This document shows positions 16,199 to 25,752 of a stretch of 64,000 nt of DNA, piece after piece. The notes below the pieces were generated by a model. It saw only the letters and a list, made by a program, of their open reading frames with translations. It did no database searches and was not told where the DNA came from. The translations under genes and the position numbers were made by a program. Source of the stretch: Novosphingobium piscinae. GTDB taxonomy: Bacteria; Pseudomonadota; Alphaproteobacteria; Sphingomonadales; Sphingomonadaceae. The stretch covers positions 1-64,000 of the forward strand of contig NZ_JACLAX010000018.1 in assembly GCF_014230355.1 (NCBI RefSeq). The letters run 5' to 3'. Position 1 is the first letter of the stretch; every line of letters begins with the position of its first letter.

Positions 16199-18850
16199 TC
16201 AGCCGGCGGCGAGCGCCGCGCGCACCGCGGCGATCGCCTCGGCCGCCTTGCTGCCGTCCGGACCGCCGCCCTGGGCCATGTCGGGCCGGCCGCCGCCGCC
16301 CTTGCCGCCCAGCGCCTCGACCCCGGCACGCACCAGGTCGACCGCGCTGACCGTGCCGGTCAGATCCTCCGTGACTCCGGCCGCGATGCTGGCCTTGCCC
16401 TCGTTCACCGCGACGATCGCGGCGACACCGGAGCCGAGCCGCTGCTTGGCCTGATCGAGCAGCCCGCGCAGGTCCTTCGGATCGAGCCCCTCGAGCACCT
16501 GTCCGCTGAACCTGACCCCGCCAACCTCCTCGTCCGCAGCCGGAGCGGCCCCGCCGCCCCCACCCAGCGCCAGCGCCTTCTTGGCCTCGGCCAGCTCCTT
16601 CTCCAGCCGGCGCCGCTCGTCGAGCAAGGCCGCGACCCGGGCCTCGACCTCGTCGGGGGTGGTGCGCAGCAGGCTGGCGGCGTTCTTCAGCGCATCCTCG
16701 CGGCCAACCAGCCAGCGCCGCGCGCCTTCGCCGGTCAGCGCCTCGATGCGGCGCACGCCGGATGAGACCGCGCCTTCGGCGACAATGCGGAACAGCCCGA
16801 TGTCGCCGGTGGCGCGCACGTGGGTGCCGCCGCACAGCTCGACCGAATAGTTGCGGCCGGCGTTCAGGCGGCCCATCGAGAGCACGCGCACCTCGTCGCC
16901 ATACTTCTCGCCGAACAGCGCCATGGCCCCCGCCGCGATCGCATCGTCAGGCGTCATCAGGCGGGTGCTGACCGTCTCGTTGGAGCGGATCTCGGCATTC
17001 ACCTCCGCCTCGATCGCGGCGATGTCCTCGACCGAAAGTGCGGTGGGATGCGAAAAGTCAAAGCGCAGGCGATCGGCCGCGACCAGCGAGCCCTTCTGGG
17101 TGACATGGCTGCCCAGCCGGTTGCGCAGCGCGGCATGCAGCAGGTGCGTGGCCGAATGGTTGGCGCGGATCGCGTCGCGGCGGGCGACGTCGATGTCGAG
17201 CTTGATCACGTCGCCGACCTTGATCGTCCCGGCCGCCACGGTGGCGACATGGGCGTGCAGCCGGCCGAGCGGCTTGGCCGTATCGTGGACCGTCAGGCTG
17301 AGGCCGTCCGCGCCAGTGATCGTCCCGGCATCGCCGGTCTGCCCGCCGCTTTCGCCGTAGAACGGGGTCTGGTTGACGATCACGGTGACCGCCTCGCCGG
17401 CTGCGGCGCTGGGCACCTCGGCGCCGTCGCGGACCAGCGCGACGACCTGGGCCTCGCCGGTGGTGGCGGTGTAGCCAGTGAACTCGGTCGCGCCGACGCG
17501 CTCGGCGATGTCGAACCACACCTCGCCCGCGGCCGCCTCGCCCGAGCCCTTCCAGGCGGCGCGCGCGGCGGCCTTCTGGCGCGCCATCGCGGCGTCGAAA
17601 CCGGCACGGTCAACCGCGATGCCGCGGGCGCGCAGCGCGTCCTCGGTCAGGTCATAGGGGAAGCCGTAGGTATCGTAGAGCTTGAAGGCGGTCTCGCCCG
17701 GCAGCTCGCCGCCATCGGCCATGTCCAGCGTGGCCTCGTCGAGCAGCTTGAGCCCGTTCGACAGGGTGCGGCGGAACTGGATCTCCTCGCGCTGGAGGGT
17801 TTCCTCGATCAGCGCCTGGGCCCGGCCCAGCTCGGGATAGGCCTGGCCCATCTCGGCGACCAGCGCGGGCACCAGCCGGTGCATCAGCGGATCCTTGGCG
17901 CCCAGCAGGTGCGCGTGGCGCATCGCCCGACGCATGATCCGGCGCAGCACGTAGCCGCGGCCCTCGTTGCTGGGCAGCACGCCATCGGCCAGCAGGAAGC
18001 TGGTCGAGCGGAGGTGATCGGCGATCACGCGGTGGCTGGCGGTCTGCGCGCCGGCAGCCTTGACCCCGGTCAGGCTTTCCGAGGCGGCGATCAGGGCCTT
18101 GAAGGTGTCGGTATCGTAGTTGTCATGCTCGCCCTGCAGCACGGCGGCGATGCGCTCGAGCCCCATGCCGGTGTCAATGCTGGGCTTGGGCAGCTCGCCG
18201 ACGATCTCGCCACCGGCCTGCTCGTACTGCATGAACACGAGGTTCCAGATCTCGATGAAGCGATCGCCGTCCTCGTCCGGGCTGCCCGGAGGCCCCCCGG
18301 GAATCGCCTCGCCGTGATCGTAGAAGATCTCCGAGCACGGGCCGCAGGGGCCATCATCGCCCATCGCCCAGAAGTTGTCCTTGGTCGGGATGCGGATGAT
18401 CCGCTCCTCCGGCAGACCGGCGATCTTCTGCCACAGCGCGAAGGCCTCGTCGTCGGTGTGATAGACCGTGGCGAGCAGCTTGTCCTTGGGCAGGCCCCAT
18501 TCCTGCGTCAGCAGGGTCCAGGCGTGGGTGATCGCCTGCTCCTTGAAATAGTCGCCGAACGAGAAGTTGCCGAGCATCTCGAAGAAGGTGTGATGCCGGG
18601 CGGTGTAGCCGACATTGTCGAGATCGTTGTGCTTGCCGCCGGCCCGCACGCACTTCTGCGACGAGGTGGCGCGCGGGGTGGCGCGCGTTTCGAGCCCGGT
18701 GAAGACGTTCTTGAACGGGACCATGCCCGCGTTCGTGAACATCAGCGTGGGATCGTTGTAGGGCACCAGCGGCGCGGACGGGACCACCTCGTGCCCCTGG
18801 GCACCGAAGTATGCAAGGAAGGACCGGCGGATGTCGTTGGTCGAGGTCAT
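16199..18850 (-). CDS. alaS: Alanine--tRNA ligase
   Basis: An 883-residue class II aminoacyl-tRNA synthetase that charges tRNA-Ala. The catalytic core starts with the usual [30 protein letters not shown] sequence. Class II motif 2 lies in the [37 protein letters not shown] region. The editing domain has [12 protein letters not shown] and CGGTH, which hold its zinc ligands, and the C-terminal DHHA1 domain ends in the Gly-rich [13 protein letters not shown] segment. The ATG at 18850 is the family start. It lies downstream of recA on the same strand, a common order in bacteria, but strong hairpins separate the two. Confidence 0.97.
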   Translation of the reverse strand: MTSTNDIRRSFLAYFGAQGHEVVPSAPLVPYNDPTLMFTNAGMVPFKNVFTGLETRATPRATSSQKCVRAGGKHNDLDNVGYTARHHTFFEMLGNFSFGDYFKEQAITHAWTLLTQEWGLPKDKLLATVYHTDDEAFALWQKIAGLPEERIIRIPTKDNFWAMGDDGPCGPCSEIFYDHGEAIPGGPPGSPDEDGDRFIEIWNLVFMQYEQAGGEIVGELPKPSIDTGMGLERIAAVLQGEHDNYDTDTFKALIAASESLTGVKAAGAQTASHRVIADHLRSTSFLLADGVLPSNEGRGYVLRRIMRRAMRHAHLLGAKDPLMHRLVPALVAEMGQAYPELGRAQALIEETLQREEIQFRRTLSNGLKLLDEATLDMADGGELPGETAFKLYDTYGFPYDLTEDALRARGIAVDRAGFDAAMARQKAAARAAWKGSGEAAAGEVWFDIAERVGATEFTGYTATTGEAQVVALVRDGAEVPSAAAGEAVTVIVNQTPFYGESGGQTGDAGTITGADGLSLTVHDTAKPLGRLHAHVATVAAGTIKVGDVIKLDIDVARRDAIRANHSATHLLHAALRNRLGSHVTQKGSLVAADRLRFDFSHPTALSVEDIAAIEAEVNAEIRSNETVSTRLMTPDDAIAAGAMALFGEKYGDEVRVLSMGRLNAGRNYSVELCGGTHVRATGDIGLFRIVAEGAVSSGVRRIEALTGEGARRWLVGREDALKNAASLLRTTPDEVEARVAALLDERRRLEKELAEAKKALALGGGGGAAPAADEEVGGVRFSGQVLEGLDPKDLRGLLDQAKQRLGSGVAAIVAVNEGKASIAAGVTEDLTGTVSAVDLVRAGVEALGGKGGGGRPDMAQGGGPDGSKAAEAIAAVRAALAAG

Positions 18851-18966
18851 GGCTAGGCCGATAGGACAGAGCCTCGCGCCGGACAAGCGCGAAGGCATGG
18901 GACTTTGGTGGGTGGCCAGGGTGAAAGGGCTCCTCCGTCAGCCCTGCGCTTCACCCCAAACGCAAA

Positions 18967-18999
18967 GGCCGGCGCGAGGATCGCTCCCTCGCGCCGGCC
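18967..18999 (-). terminator. Terminator of recA
   Basis: The 13-bp perfect stem GGCCGGCGCGAGG/CCTCGCGCCGGCC is followed on the minus strand by TTTGCGTTT. A second hairpin, GGGCTCCG/CGGAGCCC (19009-19028), lies between it and the recA stop. Confidence 0.75.
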
Positions 19000-19036
19000 C
19001 TGCGTTCCGGGCTCCGCGGACGGAGCCCCTTGGGGA

Positions 19037-20110
19037 TCAGAGGTCGTCGTCCGCGTCCGGACCCGTCATCATCTCCCCGGCAAGACCTTCGGTGCGGCCG
19101 CGAATGGCGGCCTCCAGCCGGTCACAAACTTCGGGATTTTCACGCAGATAGGTCTTGGCGTTCTCCCGCCCCTGACCGATGCGAATGGAATCGTAGCTGA
19201 ACCAGGCGCCCGACTTCTCGACGATGCCGGCCTTGACCCCGAGGTCGAGGATCTCGCCGATCTTCGAGATGCCCTCGCCGTACATGATGTCGAATTCGAC
19301 CTGCTTGAAGGGCGGCGCCACCTTGTTCTTGACCACCTTCACCCGGGTCGAGTTGCCGACGATATCGTCGCGATCCTTGATCTGCCCGGTGCGGCGGATG
19401 TCGAGCCGGACCGAGGCATAGAACTTGAGCGCGTTGCCGCCAGTGGTGGTCTCGGGATTGCCGTACATCACGCCGATCTTCATGCGCAGCTGGTTGATGA
19501 AGATCACCATGCAGCGCGAACGGCTGATCGACCCGGTCAGCTTGCGCAGCGACTGGCTCATCAGGCGGGCCTGGAGGCCGACGTGGCTGTCGCCCATCTC
19601 GCCCTCGATCTCGGCCCGGGGAACCAGCGCGGCGACCGAATCGACCACCAGCACGTCGATCGCGTTCGAGCGGACCAGCGTGTCGGTGATCTCGAGCGCC
19701 TGCTCGCCGGTATCGGGCTGCGAAACGATCAGCTCATCGATGTTGACGCCCAGCTTCTTCGCATAGACCGGATCGAGCGCGTGTTCGGCGTCGATGAAGG
19801 CCGCGGTGCCGCCCATCTTCTGCGCCTCAGCGATGACGTGGAGCGCGAGGGTGGTCTTGCCCGAGCTTTCCGGCCCGTAAACCTCGATCACGCGGCCGCG
19901 CGGCAGGCCGCCGACGCCAAGCGCGATGTCGAGCCCGAGCGAGCCGGTGGAGATCGCCTCCACCTGCATGGTCTCCTTCGAGCCCAGCTTCATCGCGCTG
20001 CCCTTGCCGAACGCGCGATCGATCTGGGCGAGCGCTGCCTCGAGCGCCTTCTGCCGGTCCATAGAGTCCTTGTCCTTGCCTTCCTGGATGAGCTTCAACT
20101 GAGCAGCCAT
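19037..20110 (-). CDS. recA: Recombinase RecA
   Basis: A 357-residue RecA with Walker [10 protein letters not shown], the [24 protein letters not shown] segment that includes Walker B and L1, the L2 loop region [20 protein letters not shown], and an acidic C-terminus (GPDADDDL). It forms filaments on single-stranded DNA, drives homologous recombination and triggers LexA self-cleavage. ATG at 20110 is preferred over an overlapping GTG at 20113 because the AAGGAGG ribosome-binding site lies six bases before it. A LexA box and promoter lie about 50-90 bases upstream. Confidence 0.98.
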   Translation of the reverse strand: MAAQLKLIQEGKDKDSMDRQKALEAALAQIDRAFGKGSAMKLGSKETMQVEAISTGSLGLDIALGVGGLPRGRVIEVYGPESSGKTTLALHVIAEAQKMGGTAAFIDAEHALDPVYAKKLGVNIDELIVSQPDTGEQALEITDTLVRSNAIDVLVVDSVAALVPRAEIEGEMGDSHVGLQARLMSQSLRKLTGSISRSRCMVIFINQLRMKIGVMYGNPETTTGGNALKFYASVRLDIRRTGQIKDRDDIVGNSTRVKVVKNKVAPPFKQVEFDIMYGEGISKIGEILDLGVKAGIVEKSGAWFSYDSIRIGQGRENAKTYLRENPEVCDRLEAAIRGRTEGLAGEMMTGPDADDDL

Positions 20111-20162
20111 CACGAGCCTCCTTGCCTAGGTGGCGCTGACCGGGAAGGTCAACCGTGGCGCT

Positions 20163-20200
20163 GATGTATCGGCTTTGTTCTCATGGAACAAGGGGGGAAC
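20163..20200 (-). promoter_or_regulatory. recA promoter with LexA (SOS) box
   Basis: On the minus strand, GTTCCCCCCTTGTTC (20186-20200) matches the alphaproteobacterial LexA consensus GTTC-N7-GTTC. The second half overlaps a -35 hexamer TTGTTC (20186-20191), and TACATC (20163-20168) follows at 17 bases as the -10. LexA bound here would cover the -35 element. Confidence 0.8.
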
Positions 20201-20569
20201 GAAAATTTTCCATCACGCCCGCCCGGCCCAGCGATTCCGCGGCGCACCCGGCCTGCCCGGCCCGCGCGGTTGACACGGTTGACAGGGTCCAGGGCAAAAA
20301 GTTCTCCCCGGTTTTCGGAGCGTGCCTCGCGGCCCGCCGAACCGGTCACCGCGGCGGGCAGCATGCCGGACCGGCGCCGGATAGGACAGTGGGACCGGAC
20401 AGGGCGTTGCGGCGGGCCGCCGTTAACATTCATTTACGTGAAACTGAACGAAAGCTGCCGCCAGCCCTCGGCCGCCGTTCAGGTTCGCTGGCCTATCGAT
20501 GAACTCACACGGCGAATCGCAGGCGGGGCAATCGGGCCCCGCACCGCTCCGCCGCAGGAGTCTGGAGCC
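20201..20569. other. Intergenic region between recA and the glycine-zipper genes
   Basis: No gene is supported. The region holds two TTGACA hexamers nine bases apart (20270-20275 and 20279-20284), which look like alternative -35 elements, and TTAA-N7-TTAC (20423-20437), one base from the CtrA consensus TTAA-N7-TTAA. Either could drive the gene at 20570. Confidence 0.35.
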
Positions 20570-21010
20570 ATGGGTGTCGTCCGCAAGTCCATCCTCGCCA
20601 CGGTTCTCGCCGCCACGGCGATCACCTCCGCCACCCCCGCGCTGGCGGATCCCTATCGCGGCTATGGCCGCCGCGGCGGCGGCGACACCGCCGGCGCGGC
20701 GATCGCCGGGGGCATCATCGGCCTGGCGCTGGGCGCGATCATCGCCTCGAGCGTCAATCGCAACAACAACCGCTTCGCCGACCGCGGCTGGACCTGGCGC
20801 GACGGCTACTACTGGGACCGCCAGGGCCACCGCTATGACCGGGACGGACGCCCCTGCGACGATGATGGCTACTACGACCGGCGCGGCTATTCCGACCGCG
20901 GCTGGGGTGACCGCTCGGGCAACCGGCGCGGCTGGGACCGCGGGTCGGACCGCCAGTGGGATCGCGACTGGGACGACAACGACGACCGGCGCGCGCGTTG
21001 GGGCAACTGA
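20570..21010 (+). CDS. Secreted glycine-zipper protein, Asp/Arg/Tyr-rich tail (copy 1)
   Basis: A 146-residue protein with a clear signal peptide ending TPALA-DPY. Then comes a Gly/Ala-rich hydrophobic stretch (GGDTAGAAIAGGIIGLALGAIIAS, about residues 36-59) that fits a glycine-zipper membrane hairpin. The rest is a hydrophilic tail rich in Asp, Arg, Tyr, Trp and Gly. It likely sits in the periplasm or inserts in the outer membrane. A second gene of the same design follows at 21134, so the pair arose by tandem duplication. The GCAGGAG ribosome-binding site supports the ATG. The function is unknown. Confidence 0.75.
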   Translation: MGVVRKSILATVLAATAITSATPALADPYRGYGRRGGGDTAGAAIAGGIIGLALGAIIASSVNRNNNRFADRGWTWRDGYYWDRQGHRYDRDGRPCDDDGYYDRRGYSDRGWGDRSGNRRGWDRGSDRQWDRDWDDNDDRRARWGN

Positions 21011-21133
21011 GCGGCCGGGGCGAACCCTGTCGGATCGGTGATATCGTTCGTCGCTGACGGGCATGGGGTTCAGCGACGGTTAACCCCCGGAATGGCGAGA
21101 TCCCTCCATCCGGAACGAGGCTGGAGTTCCCGT

Positions 21134-21505
21134 ATGAGTGCTCTGCGTACCCTGATCCTGGGCAGCGGCCTGGCCGCCGCCGTGCTGACCACGGCCACCC
21201 CCGCGCTGGCCGATCACCGCTTTGACCGCCGCGGCGGCGACACCACCGGCGCGGCGATCGCCGGCGGCATCGTCGGGCTGGCGGTCGGCGCGGCGATCGC
21301 CTCGTCGGCGCGGGACGACCGCTTCTACGGTGGCCCGCGTTTCCGCGGCTACTATGCCTACCACGACTATCCGCCGCGCTTTTACCGCGACTGGGCGCGC
21401 TATCGCTGGGAGCGCGAGCGGTGGGAGCGGCGGCGCTGGCAGTATCGCCGGTGGGATCGCGGCTATCCCCGCTATCGCCACTGGGACGGTCCGCGCGGCT
21501 GGTAG
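21134..21505 (+). CDS. Secreted glycine-zipper protein, Arg/Tyr/Trp-rich tail (copy 2)
   Basis: A 123-residue paralogue of the previous gene: signal peptide ending TPALA-DHR, the same GGDTTGAAIAGGIVGLAVGAAIAS zipper, then a shorter, strongly basic and aromatic tail (repeated RW, RY and WER units). The conserved half is signal plus zipper, while the tails have diverged from Asp/Arg-rich to Arg-rich. The ATG at 21134 is chosen because it begins the signal peptide. The 123-base gap to copy 1 has no clear terminator, so co-transcription is possible. Confidence 0.75.
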   Translation: MSALRTLILGSGLAAAVLTTATPALADHRFDRRGGDTTGAAIAGGIVGLAVGAAIASSARDDRFYGGPRFRGYYAYHDYPPRFYRDWARYRWERERWERRRWQYRRWDRGYPRYRHWDGPRGW

Positions 21506-21566
21506 CCTGGCGCTCGCCCGCGGGCGGAGTCTCGCCAAGCGGCGGCGGGCGGTGTAGGGGCCGGCC

Positions 21567-22775
21567 ATGACGGCTCCCACCGCCTCGCCCGCAACCGCCT
21601 CGCCCGCACCCGTCTCGCCCGGACCGCTGGCCGGCCTGCGCATCGCGCTGTTCAGCGGCAACTACAACTATGTCCGCGATGGTGCCAACCAGGCGCTCAA
21701 CCGGCTGGTCGGCTATCTGCTGCGGCAGGGCGCCGCCGTGCGGGTCTATGCCCCCACCGTCGCCGAGCCGGCCTTCGCGCCGACCGGCGACCTCGTCGGG
21801 GTGCCGTCCTTCGCGATCCCGGGCCGCGCCGAGTACCGCGTGCCGCTGGGCCTGTTCGGCCGGGTGAAGCGCGATCTGGCCGCCTTCGCGCCCACCGTGG
21901 TCCATGTCTCCTCGCCCGATCCGGCGGCGCACCGCGCGGTCAGCTGGGCGCGCTCGCGGCGCCTGCCGGTGCTGGCCTCGGTCCACACCCGGTTCGAGAC
22001 CTATCCGCGCTACTACAACCTGGCCTTCATGGAGCCGCCGCTGGAGGCCCTGCTGCGGCGCTTCTACCGCCGCTGCGACGCGCTGGTCGCCCCGTCCGAA
22101 TCGATGGCGCAAGTGCTGCGCGAGCAGCGCATGAACTATGATATCGACATCTGGTCGCGCGGGGTCGACCGCGAGATCTTCCATCCCGGCCGCCGCGACC
22201 TGGCCTGGCGCCGTGGGCTGGGTCTGGCCGACGACGAGGTGGTGATCGGCTTCTTCAGCCGGCTGGTGATGGAAAAGGGGCTCGACGTGTTCTCCGACGC
22301 GATCGACGAGCTGGCCCGCCGCGGGGTGAAGCACCGCGTGCTGGTGGTGGGCGATGGCCCGGCGCGCGACTGGTTTGCCGGGCGGCTGCCGGAGGCGGTG
22401 TTCACCGGCTTCCTCGGCGGCGCCGATCTGGCGCGCGCGGTGGCGAGCATGGACGTGCTGTTCTTCCCCTCGGTGACCGAGACCTTCGGCAATGTCACGC
22501 TCGAGGCGATGGCCTGCGGCCTGCCGGTGGTCGTGTCCGAAGCGACCGGCAGCGAGAGCCTGGTCGACGACCGACGCTCGGGCCGGCTGATCCGCCCGGG
22601 TGCGATCCGCCAGTTCGCCGATGCGCTGCAGGCCTATGTCGCGGACGGCGCGCTGCGCAGCGCGCACGGCGCGGCGGGCGAGGCGCGCAGCCGCGATTTC
22701 TCATGGGACCGGATCAACCAGACCGTGGCCGACACCTACCTGCGGCTGATCCGCCAGCGCGCTGCGCGCGGCTGA
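21567..22775 (+). CDS. Glycosyltransferase family 4 (GDP-mannose-dependent mannosyltransferase-like)
   Basis: A 402-residue GT-B retaining glycosyltransferase. The N-terminal domain begins RIALFSGNYNYVRDGANQALNRLVGYL and includes VHTRFETYPRYY. The C-terminal nucleotide-sugar domain has VVIGFFSRLVMEKGLDVF, VVGDGPARDWF and FPSVTETFGNVTLEAMACGLPVV, the E-x7-E motif of GT4. It resembles alpha-mannosyltransferases that make mannosylated or glucuronic acid-containing lipids, but acceptor and donor are not certain. A low-complexity Ala/Ser/Pro leader (residues 1-22) precedes the fold. No other polysaccharide genes are nearby. Confidence 0.85.
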   Translation: MTAPTASPATASPAPVSPGPLAGLRIALFSGNYNYVRDGANQALNRLVGYLLRQGAAVRVYAPTVAEPAFAPTGDLVGVPSFAIPGRAEYRVPLGLFGRVKRDLAAFAPTVVHVSSPDPAAHRAVSWARSRRLPVLASVHTRFETYPRYYNLAFMEPPLEALLRRFYRRCDALVAPSESMAQVLREQRMNYDIDIWSRGVDREIFHPGRRDLAWRRGLGLADDEVVIGFFSRLVMEKGLDVFSDAIDELARRGVKHRVLVVGDGPARDWFAGRLPEAVFTGFLGGADLARAVASMDVLFFPSVTETFGNVTLEAMACGLPVVVSEATGSESLVDDRRSGRLIRPGAIRQFADALQAYVADGALRSAHGAAGEARSRDFSWDRINQTVADTYLRLIRQRAARG

Positions 22776-22785
22776 GCCGGTCCGC

Positions 22786-23232
22786 TCAGCGCAGCACCCC
22801 GACGGCGGACTGGCGGCGCGCGTAAAGCAGCTGGCCGACCAGCGCCACGGCAATGAAGGCCACCGTGCCCCACATCGCGGGGGTATCCATCTCGACCGGG
22901 CGCGGCATGACCAGTTCGGCCACCTGGCTCACCACGAAGGCGCCGAGCGAGACCGCGAAGGCGGTGAGCGCATGGCGCGAGCGCAGCAGCAGCAGGATCG
23001 AGCCGGCCAGCGAGCCCCAGACGCCAAGTGCCCAGAACACGGTGAGCCAGGCTGGAAAGGTGCGCATGTAATCGACCGATTCCTGGCCGAGACCCATCGT
23101 GGCAAGGTAGTTCACCGGATCGGTCTGGGTCATGACATAGTCGTAGCCGCCGAAGCCGTTCCAGACGAGCCCGAGCAGGCCCACGATCCAGAGGTGTACG
23201 GGGGTCGTCTCGCGCCGGATGGTCTGTTCCAT
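22786..23232 (-). CDS. Small integral membrane protein of unknown function
   Basis: A 148-residue protein with four predicted membrane segments: about residues 13-33, 62-83, 88-106 and 118-137. The first loop holds NGFGGYDYVMTQTDP...YLATMG. I recognise the layout as one often found in sphingomonad genomes but cannot name a function. It is convergent with the glycosyltransferase and lies about 80 bases after the DUF2218 gene on the same strand, so it may be a distal member of that PadR-controlled unit. Confidence 0.7.
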   Translation of the reverse strand: MEQTIRRETTPVHLWIVGLLGLVWNGFGGYDYVMTQTDPVNYLATMGLGQESVDYMRTFPAWLTVFWALGVWGSLAGSILLLLRSRHALTAFAVSLGAFVVSQVAELVMPRPVEMDTPAMWGTVAFIAVALVGQLLYARRQSAVGVLR

Positions 23233-23313
23233 CGCCGTCTCCCGATTGTGGCCGGGGCAGACTACGCCGGACGAGCCCGGCCCGCAATGGGGCCGGGCGC
23301 GGGACGCGGCGCG

Positions 23314-23676
23314 CTAGACGGCGGGAGCGTCGCGCCAGTCAAACGGCAGCGGCGCCTCGCGGAAGGCGAAGCGGTCGAGGTGGCGGGCCACCGCGCCCTT
23401 GAGCCCCTCGAGCTGGCCCGGCTCGCTGGCCGCGATGGTGCAGTCGAGCGCCTCGGCGCGGGCGGTGAAGGTCACCACCGCGTCATCGGCCCAGGCCGCG
23501 CCGCGCGCATCGCGCGGGAAGACCACCCGGCCCTGGCTCGCGTCGAACTCGACCGCGAGGTTGTGCGACCAGTGCTTGCACAGCTGCTGGACATAGCGCG
23601 AGGCATGGGCGGTGGGGATGGTGCAGGTGCTGGTCGTGCTGGTGCCGGCCGTGCCTGGGCTGGTGTGCGTGGTCAT
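23314..23676 (-). CDS. DUF2218 domain protein
   Basis: A 120-residue protein in which residues 20-115 match the DUF2218 pattern (ATAHASRYVQQLCKHW-like start, VVFPRDARGAAWADDAVVTFTA, and the final DRFAFRE-PFDWRD). The first 18 residues are Thr/Ser-rich. The fold is small and of unknown biochemical role. In many proteobacteria such genes sit beside a PadR regulator and siderophore-interacting proteins, which hints at metal or redox physiology, but no such reductase is present here. The ATG overlaps the end of the PadR gene by four bases, so the two are translationally coupled. Confidence 0.85.
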   Translation of the reverse strand: MTTHTSPGTAGTSTTSTCTIPTAHASRYVQQLCKHWSHNLAVEFDASQGRVVFPRDARGAAWADDAVVTFTARAEALDCTIAASEPGQLEGLKGAVARHLDRFAFREAPLPFDWRDAPAV

Positions 23677-24332
23677 AGACGTTCGATCCTTCTGGCCGCC
23701 TCGTCAAGGATGTCGGCGATCTGGTGGGCGGTCTCCGCGGGGAGGCCGGTGGCGGCGCGCTGGCGCAGCGCCATCTTGAGATTGGTCATGGCGCGCATGA
23801 CCGGGGGGCTGGCCTCACGGCCGCGCTGTTCGGCAAGCGCCTCGAGCCGGGCGACGATCGCCGCGGCCTCGTCGGCGCGTCCCGCCACCTCGGTGCGGCC
23901 GGCCGCGCTGAGCGCAAAGGCCTTGCGCGCCCCTTCTCCGCCGTTCTCGCCCGGCGCCTCGACGATCACCCCCTCGTCGAGCAGCAGGCTCAGCGTGGGA
24001 TAGACCACCCCCGGGCTGGGGGCATAGTGGCCTCCGGTCAGTTCGCCGATCGCCTTGATCAGTTCGTAGCCGTGGCGCGGCGTGGCGGCGAGCAGGTGCA
24101 GCAGCAGCAGCCGCAGCTCGCCCTGGCCGAACATGCGGCCACGCCGCCCCCGGCCGAATGGGCCGCCGCCGCCGAACGGCCCTCGGCCGAAGCCGCCACC
24201 GTCGAACCCGGCCTCACCGGAAAAGTCCGCACCGAAGCGGCTGGCGCCCAACTGCCCCAGCGCGGCGCGGGCAGCGGGGCCGAAACGGCGACCCCGGCCG
24301 TGACCCATCGGGTCATGTCTGTCGAAACGCAT
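23673..24332 (-). CDS. PadR family transcriptional regulator
   Basis: The 219-residue protein has a PadR winged-helix domain at about 70-150 (ELRLLLLHLLAATPRHGYELIKAIGELTGGHYAPSPGVVYPTLSLL) and a helical C-terminal dimerisation part. The first 67 residues are an unusual Gly/Arg/Phe-rich extension, as in other long PadR proteins of proteobacteria. It probably represses its own operon with the DUF2218 gene through the palindrome at 24359-24370, just upstream of its start. The signal sensed is unknown. Confidence 0.9.
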   Translation of the reverse strand: MRFDRHDPMGHGRGRRFGPAARAALGQLGASRFGADFSGEAGFDGGGFGRGPFGGGGPFGRGRRGRMFGQGELRLLLLHLLAATPRHGYELIKAIGELTGGHYAPSPGVVYPTLSLLLDEGVIVEAPGENGGEGARKAFALSAAGRTEVAGRADEAAAIVARLEALAEQRGREASPPVMRAMTNLKMALRQRAATGLPAETAHQIADILDEAARRIERL

Positions 24333-24358
24333 GATACTCCTTTCGATTCGATGTCTCT

Positions 24359-24370
24359 AAGATATATCTT
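24359..24370 (-). promoter_or_regulatory. Probable PadR operator
   Basis: AAGATATATCTT is a perfect 12-base palindrome 27 bases before the PadR start codon, and it is AT-rich in a region of very high GC. PadR proteins usually bind such palindromes over their own promoter. It also lies about 60 bases before rarA on the other strand. Confidence 0.6.
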
Positions 24371-24429
24371 TTAACAGTCTTTGCAAGAGGCGGGTGCAAG
24401 ACGGCGCCCGCGCCCCTATGTCGGAGGCG

Positions 24430-25752
24430 ATGGCCGACCTGTTCCCCCCTGCCGTGCCGCCGCCCCGGGATGAGGCGAGCCGGGCCGTGGCCCCTCTGGC
24501 CGACCGTCTGCGCCCGCGCGCGCTCGCCGAGGTGATCGGGCAGGACCACCTGACCGGGCCCGACGGCGCGATCGGCCGGATGGTCGCGGCCGGGCGGCTG
24601 TCGTCGATGGTGCTGTGGGGGCCGCCGGGCACCGGCAAGACCTCGATCGCGCGGCTGCTCGCCGATGCCGTGGGCATGCGCTATGCCGCGATCAGCGCGG
24701 TGTTCTCGGGCGTGGCTGATCTGCGCAAGGCCTTTGCCGCGGCCGAGGCGGCCGCTGCGGCCGGGCAGCGCACCCTGCTGTTCGTGGACGAGATCCACCG
24801 GTTCAACCGCGCCCAGCAGGACGGTTTCCTGCCCTTCGTCGAGGCCGGCACGGTCACCCTCGTCGGCGCCACCACCGAAAACCCCAGCTTCGAGCTGAAC
24901 GCCGCGCTGCTGTCGCGGGCGCAGGTGCTGATCCTCCACCGGCTCGATGCGGCCGCGCTGGAGCAGCTGCTGGCGCGGGCCGAGGCGCTGGAGGGTCGCG
25001 CGCTGCCGCTGGATGCGGCGGCCCGCGCCGCATTGGTCGCGGCAGCCGACGGCGACGGGCGCTTCCTGCTCAACCAGGCCGAGACGCTCTGGTCGGTGAA
25101 CCTGTCCGAACCACTCGATCCCGCCGGGCTGGGCCGGTTCCTGCAGCGCCGGGTGGCGGTCTACGACAAGGACCGCGAGGGGCACTACAACCTGATCTCG
25201 GCGCTGCACAAGGCGCTGCGCGGCTCGGACCCGCAGGCCGCGCTCTACTATCTGGCGCGGATGCTGGTGGCCGGCGAGGAGCCGCTCTACCTGCTCCGCC
25301 GGCTGGTCCGCTTCGCCAGCGAGGACATCGGCCTGGCCGATCCGCAGGCGCTGGTGCAATGCCTGGCCGCCAAGGACGCCTACGATTTCCTGGGCTCGCC
25401 CGAGGGCGAGCTCGCCGTGGTCCAGGCCTGCCTCTACTGTGCCACTGCTCCCAAGTCGAACGCGGCCTACAAGGCCTGGAAGAGCGCGGCCCAAAGCGCG
25501 CGCGAGACCGGGTCGCTGATGCCCCCGGCAAACATCCTCAACGCCCCGACCAAGCTGATGAAGGAGATCGGCTACGGCGCCGGCTATGCCTACGACCACG
25601 ATGCCGAGGACGGTTTCTCCGGCGCGGACTACTGGCCCGAGGGCATGGCCCCGCAGACCTACTACCAGCCGGTCGAGCGCGGCTTCGAGCGCGAGGTCCT
25701 GAAACGGCTCGAATGGTGGGAGCGGAAACGACGGGAACGCCGTGAGGGCTGA
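24430..25752 (+). CDS. rarA: Replication-associated recombination ATPase RarA (MgsA)
   Basis: This AAA+ ATPase of the RarA/MgsA/WRNIP1 family, related to clamp-loader subunits, acts at stalled replication forks. Walker A is GPPGTGKTS, Walker B LLFVDEIHRFNRAQQD, and sensor 1 GATTENPSFELN. The C-terminal tetramerisation region includes SALHKALRGSDPQAALYYLARML and ASEDIGLADP. ATGs at 24394, 24418 and 24430 are all in frame. MADLFPP at 24430 (440 residues) best matches the family start, but 24418 cannot be excluded. The stop overlaps the GTG start of the next gene. Confidence 0.93.
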   Translation: MADLFPPAVPPPRDEASRAVAPLADRLRPRALAEVIGQDHLTGPDGAIGRMVAAGRLSSMVLWGPPGTGKTSIARLLADAVGMRYAAISAVFSGVADLRKAFAAAEAAAAAGQRTLLFVDEIHRFNRAQQDGFLPFVEAGTVTLVGATTENPSFELNAALLSRAQVLILHRLDAAALEQLLARAEALEGRALPLDAAARAALVAAADGDGRFLLNQAETLWSVNLSEPLDPAGLGRFLQRRVAVYDKDREGHYNLISALHKALRGSDPQAALYYLARMLVAGEEPLYLLRRLVRFASEDIGLADPQALVQCLAAKDAYDFLGSPEGELAVVQACLYCATAPKSNAAYKAWKSAAQSARETGSLMPPANILNAPTKLMKEIGYGAGYAYDHDAEDGFSGADYWPEGMAPQTYYQPVERGFEREVLKRLEWWERKRRERREG

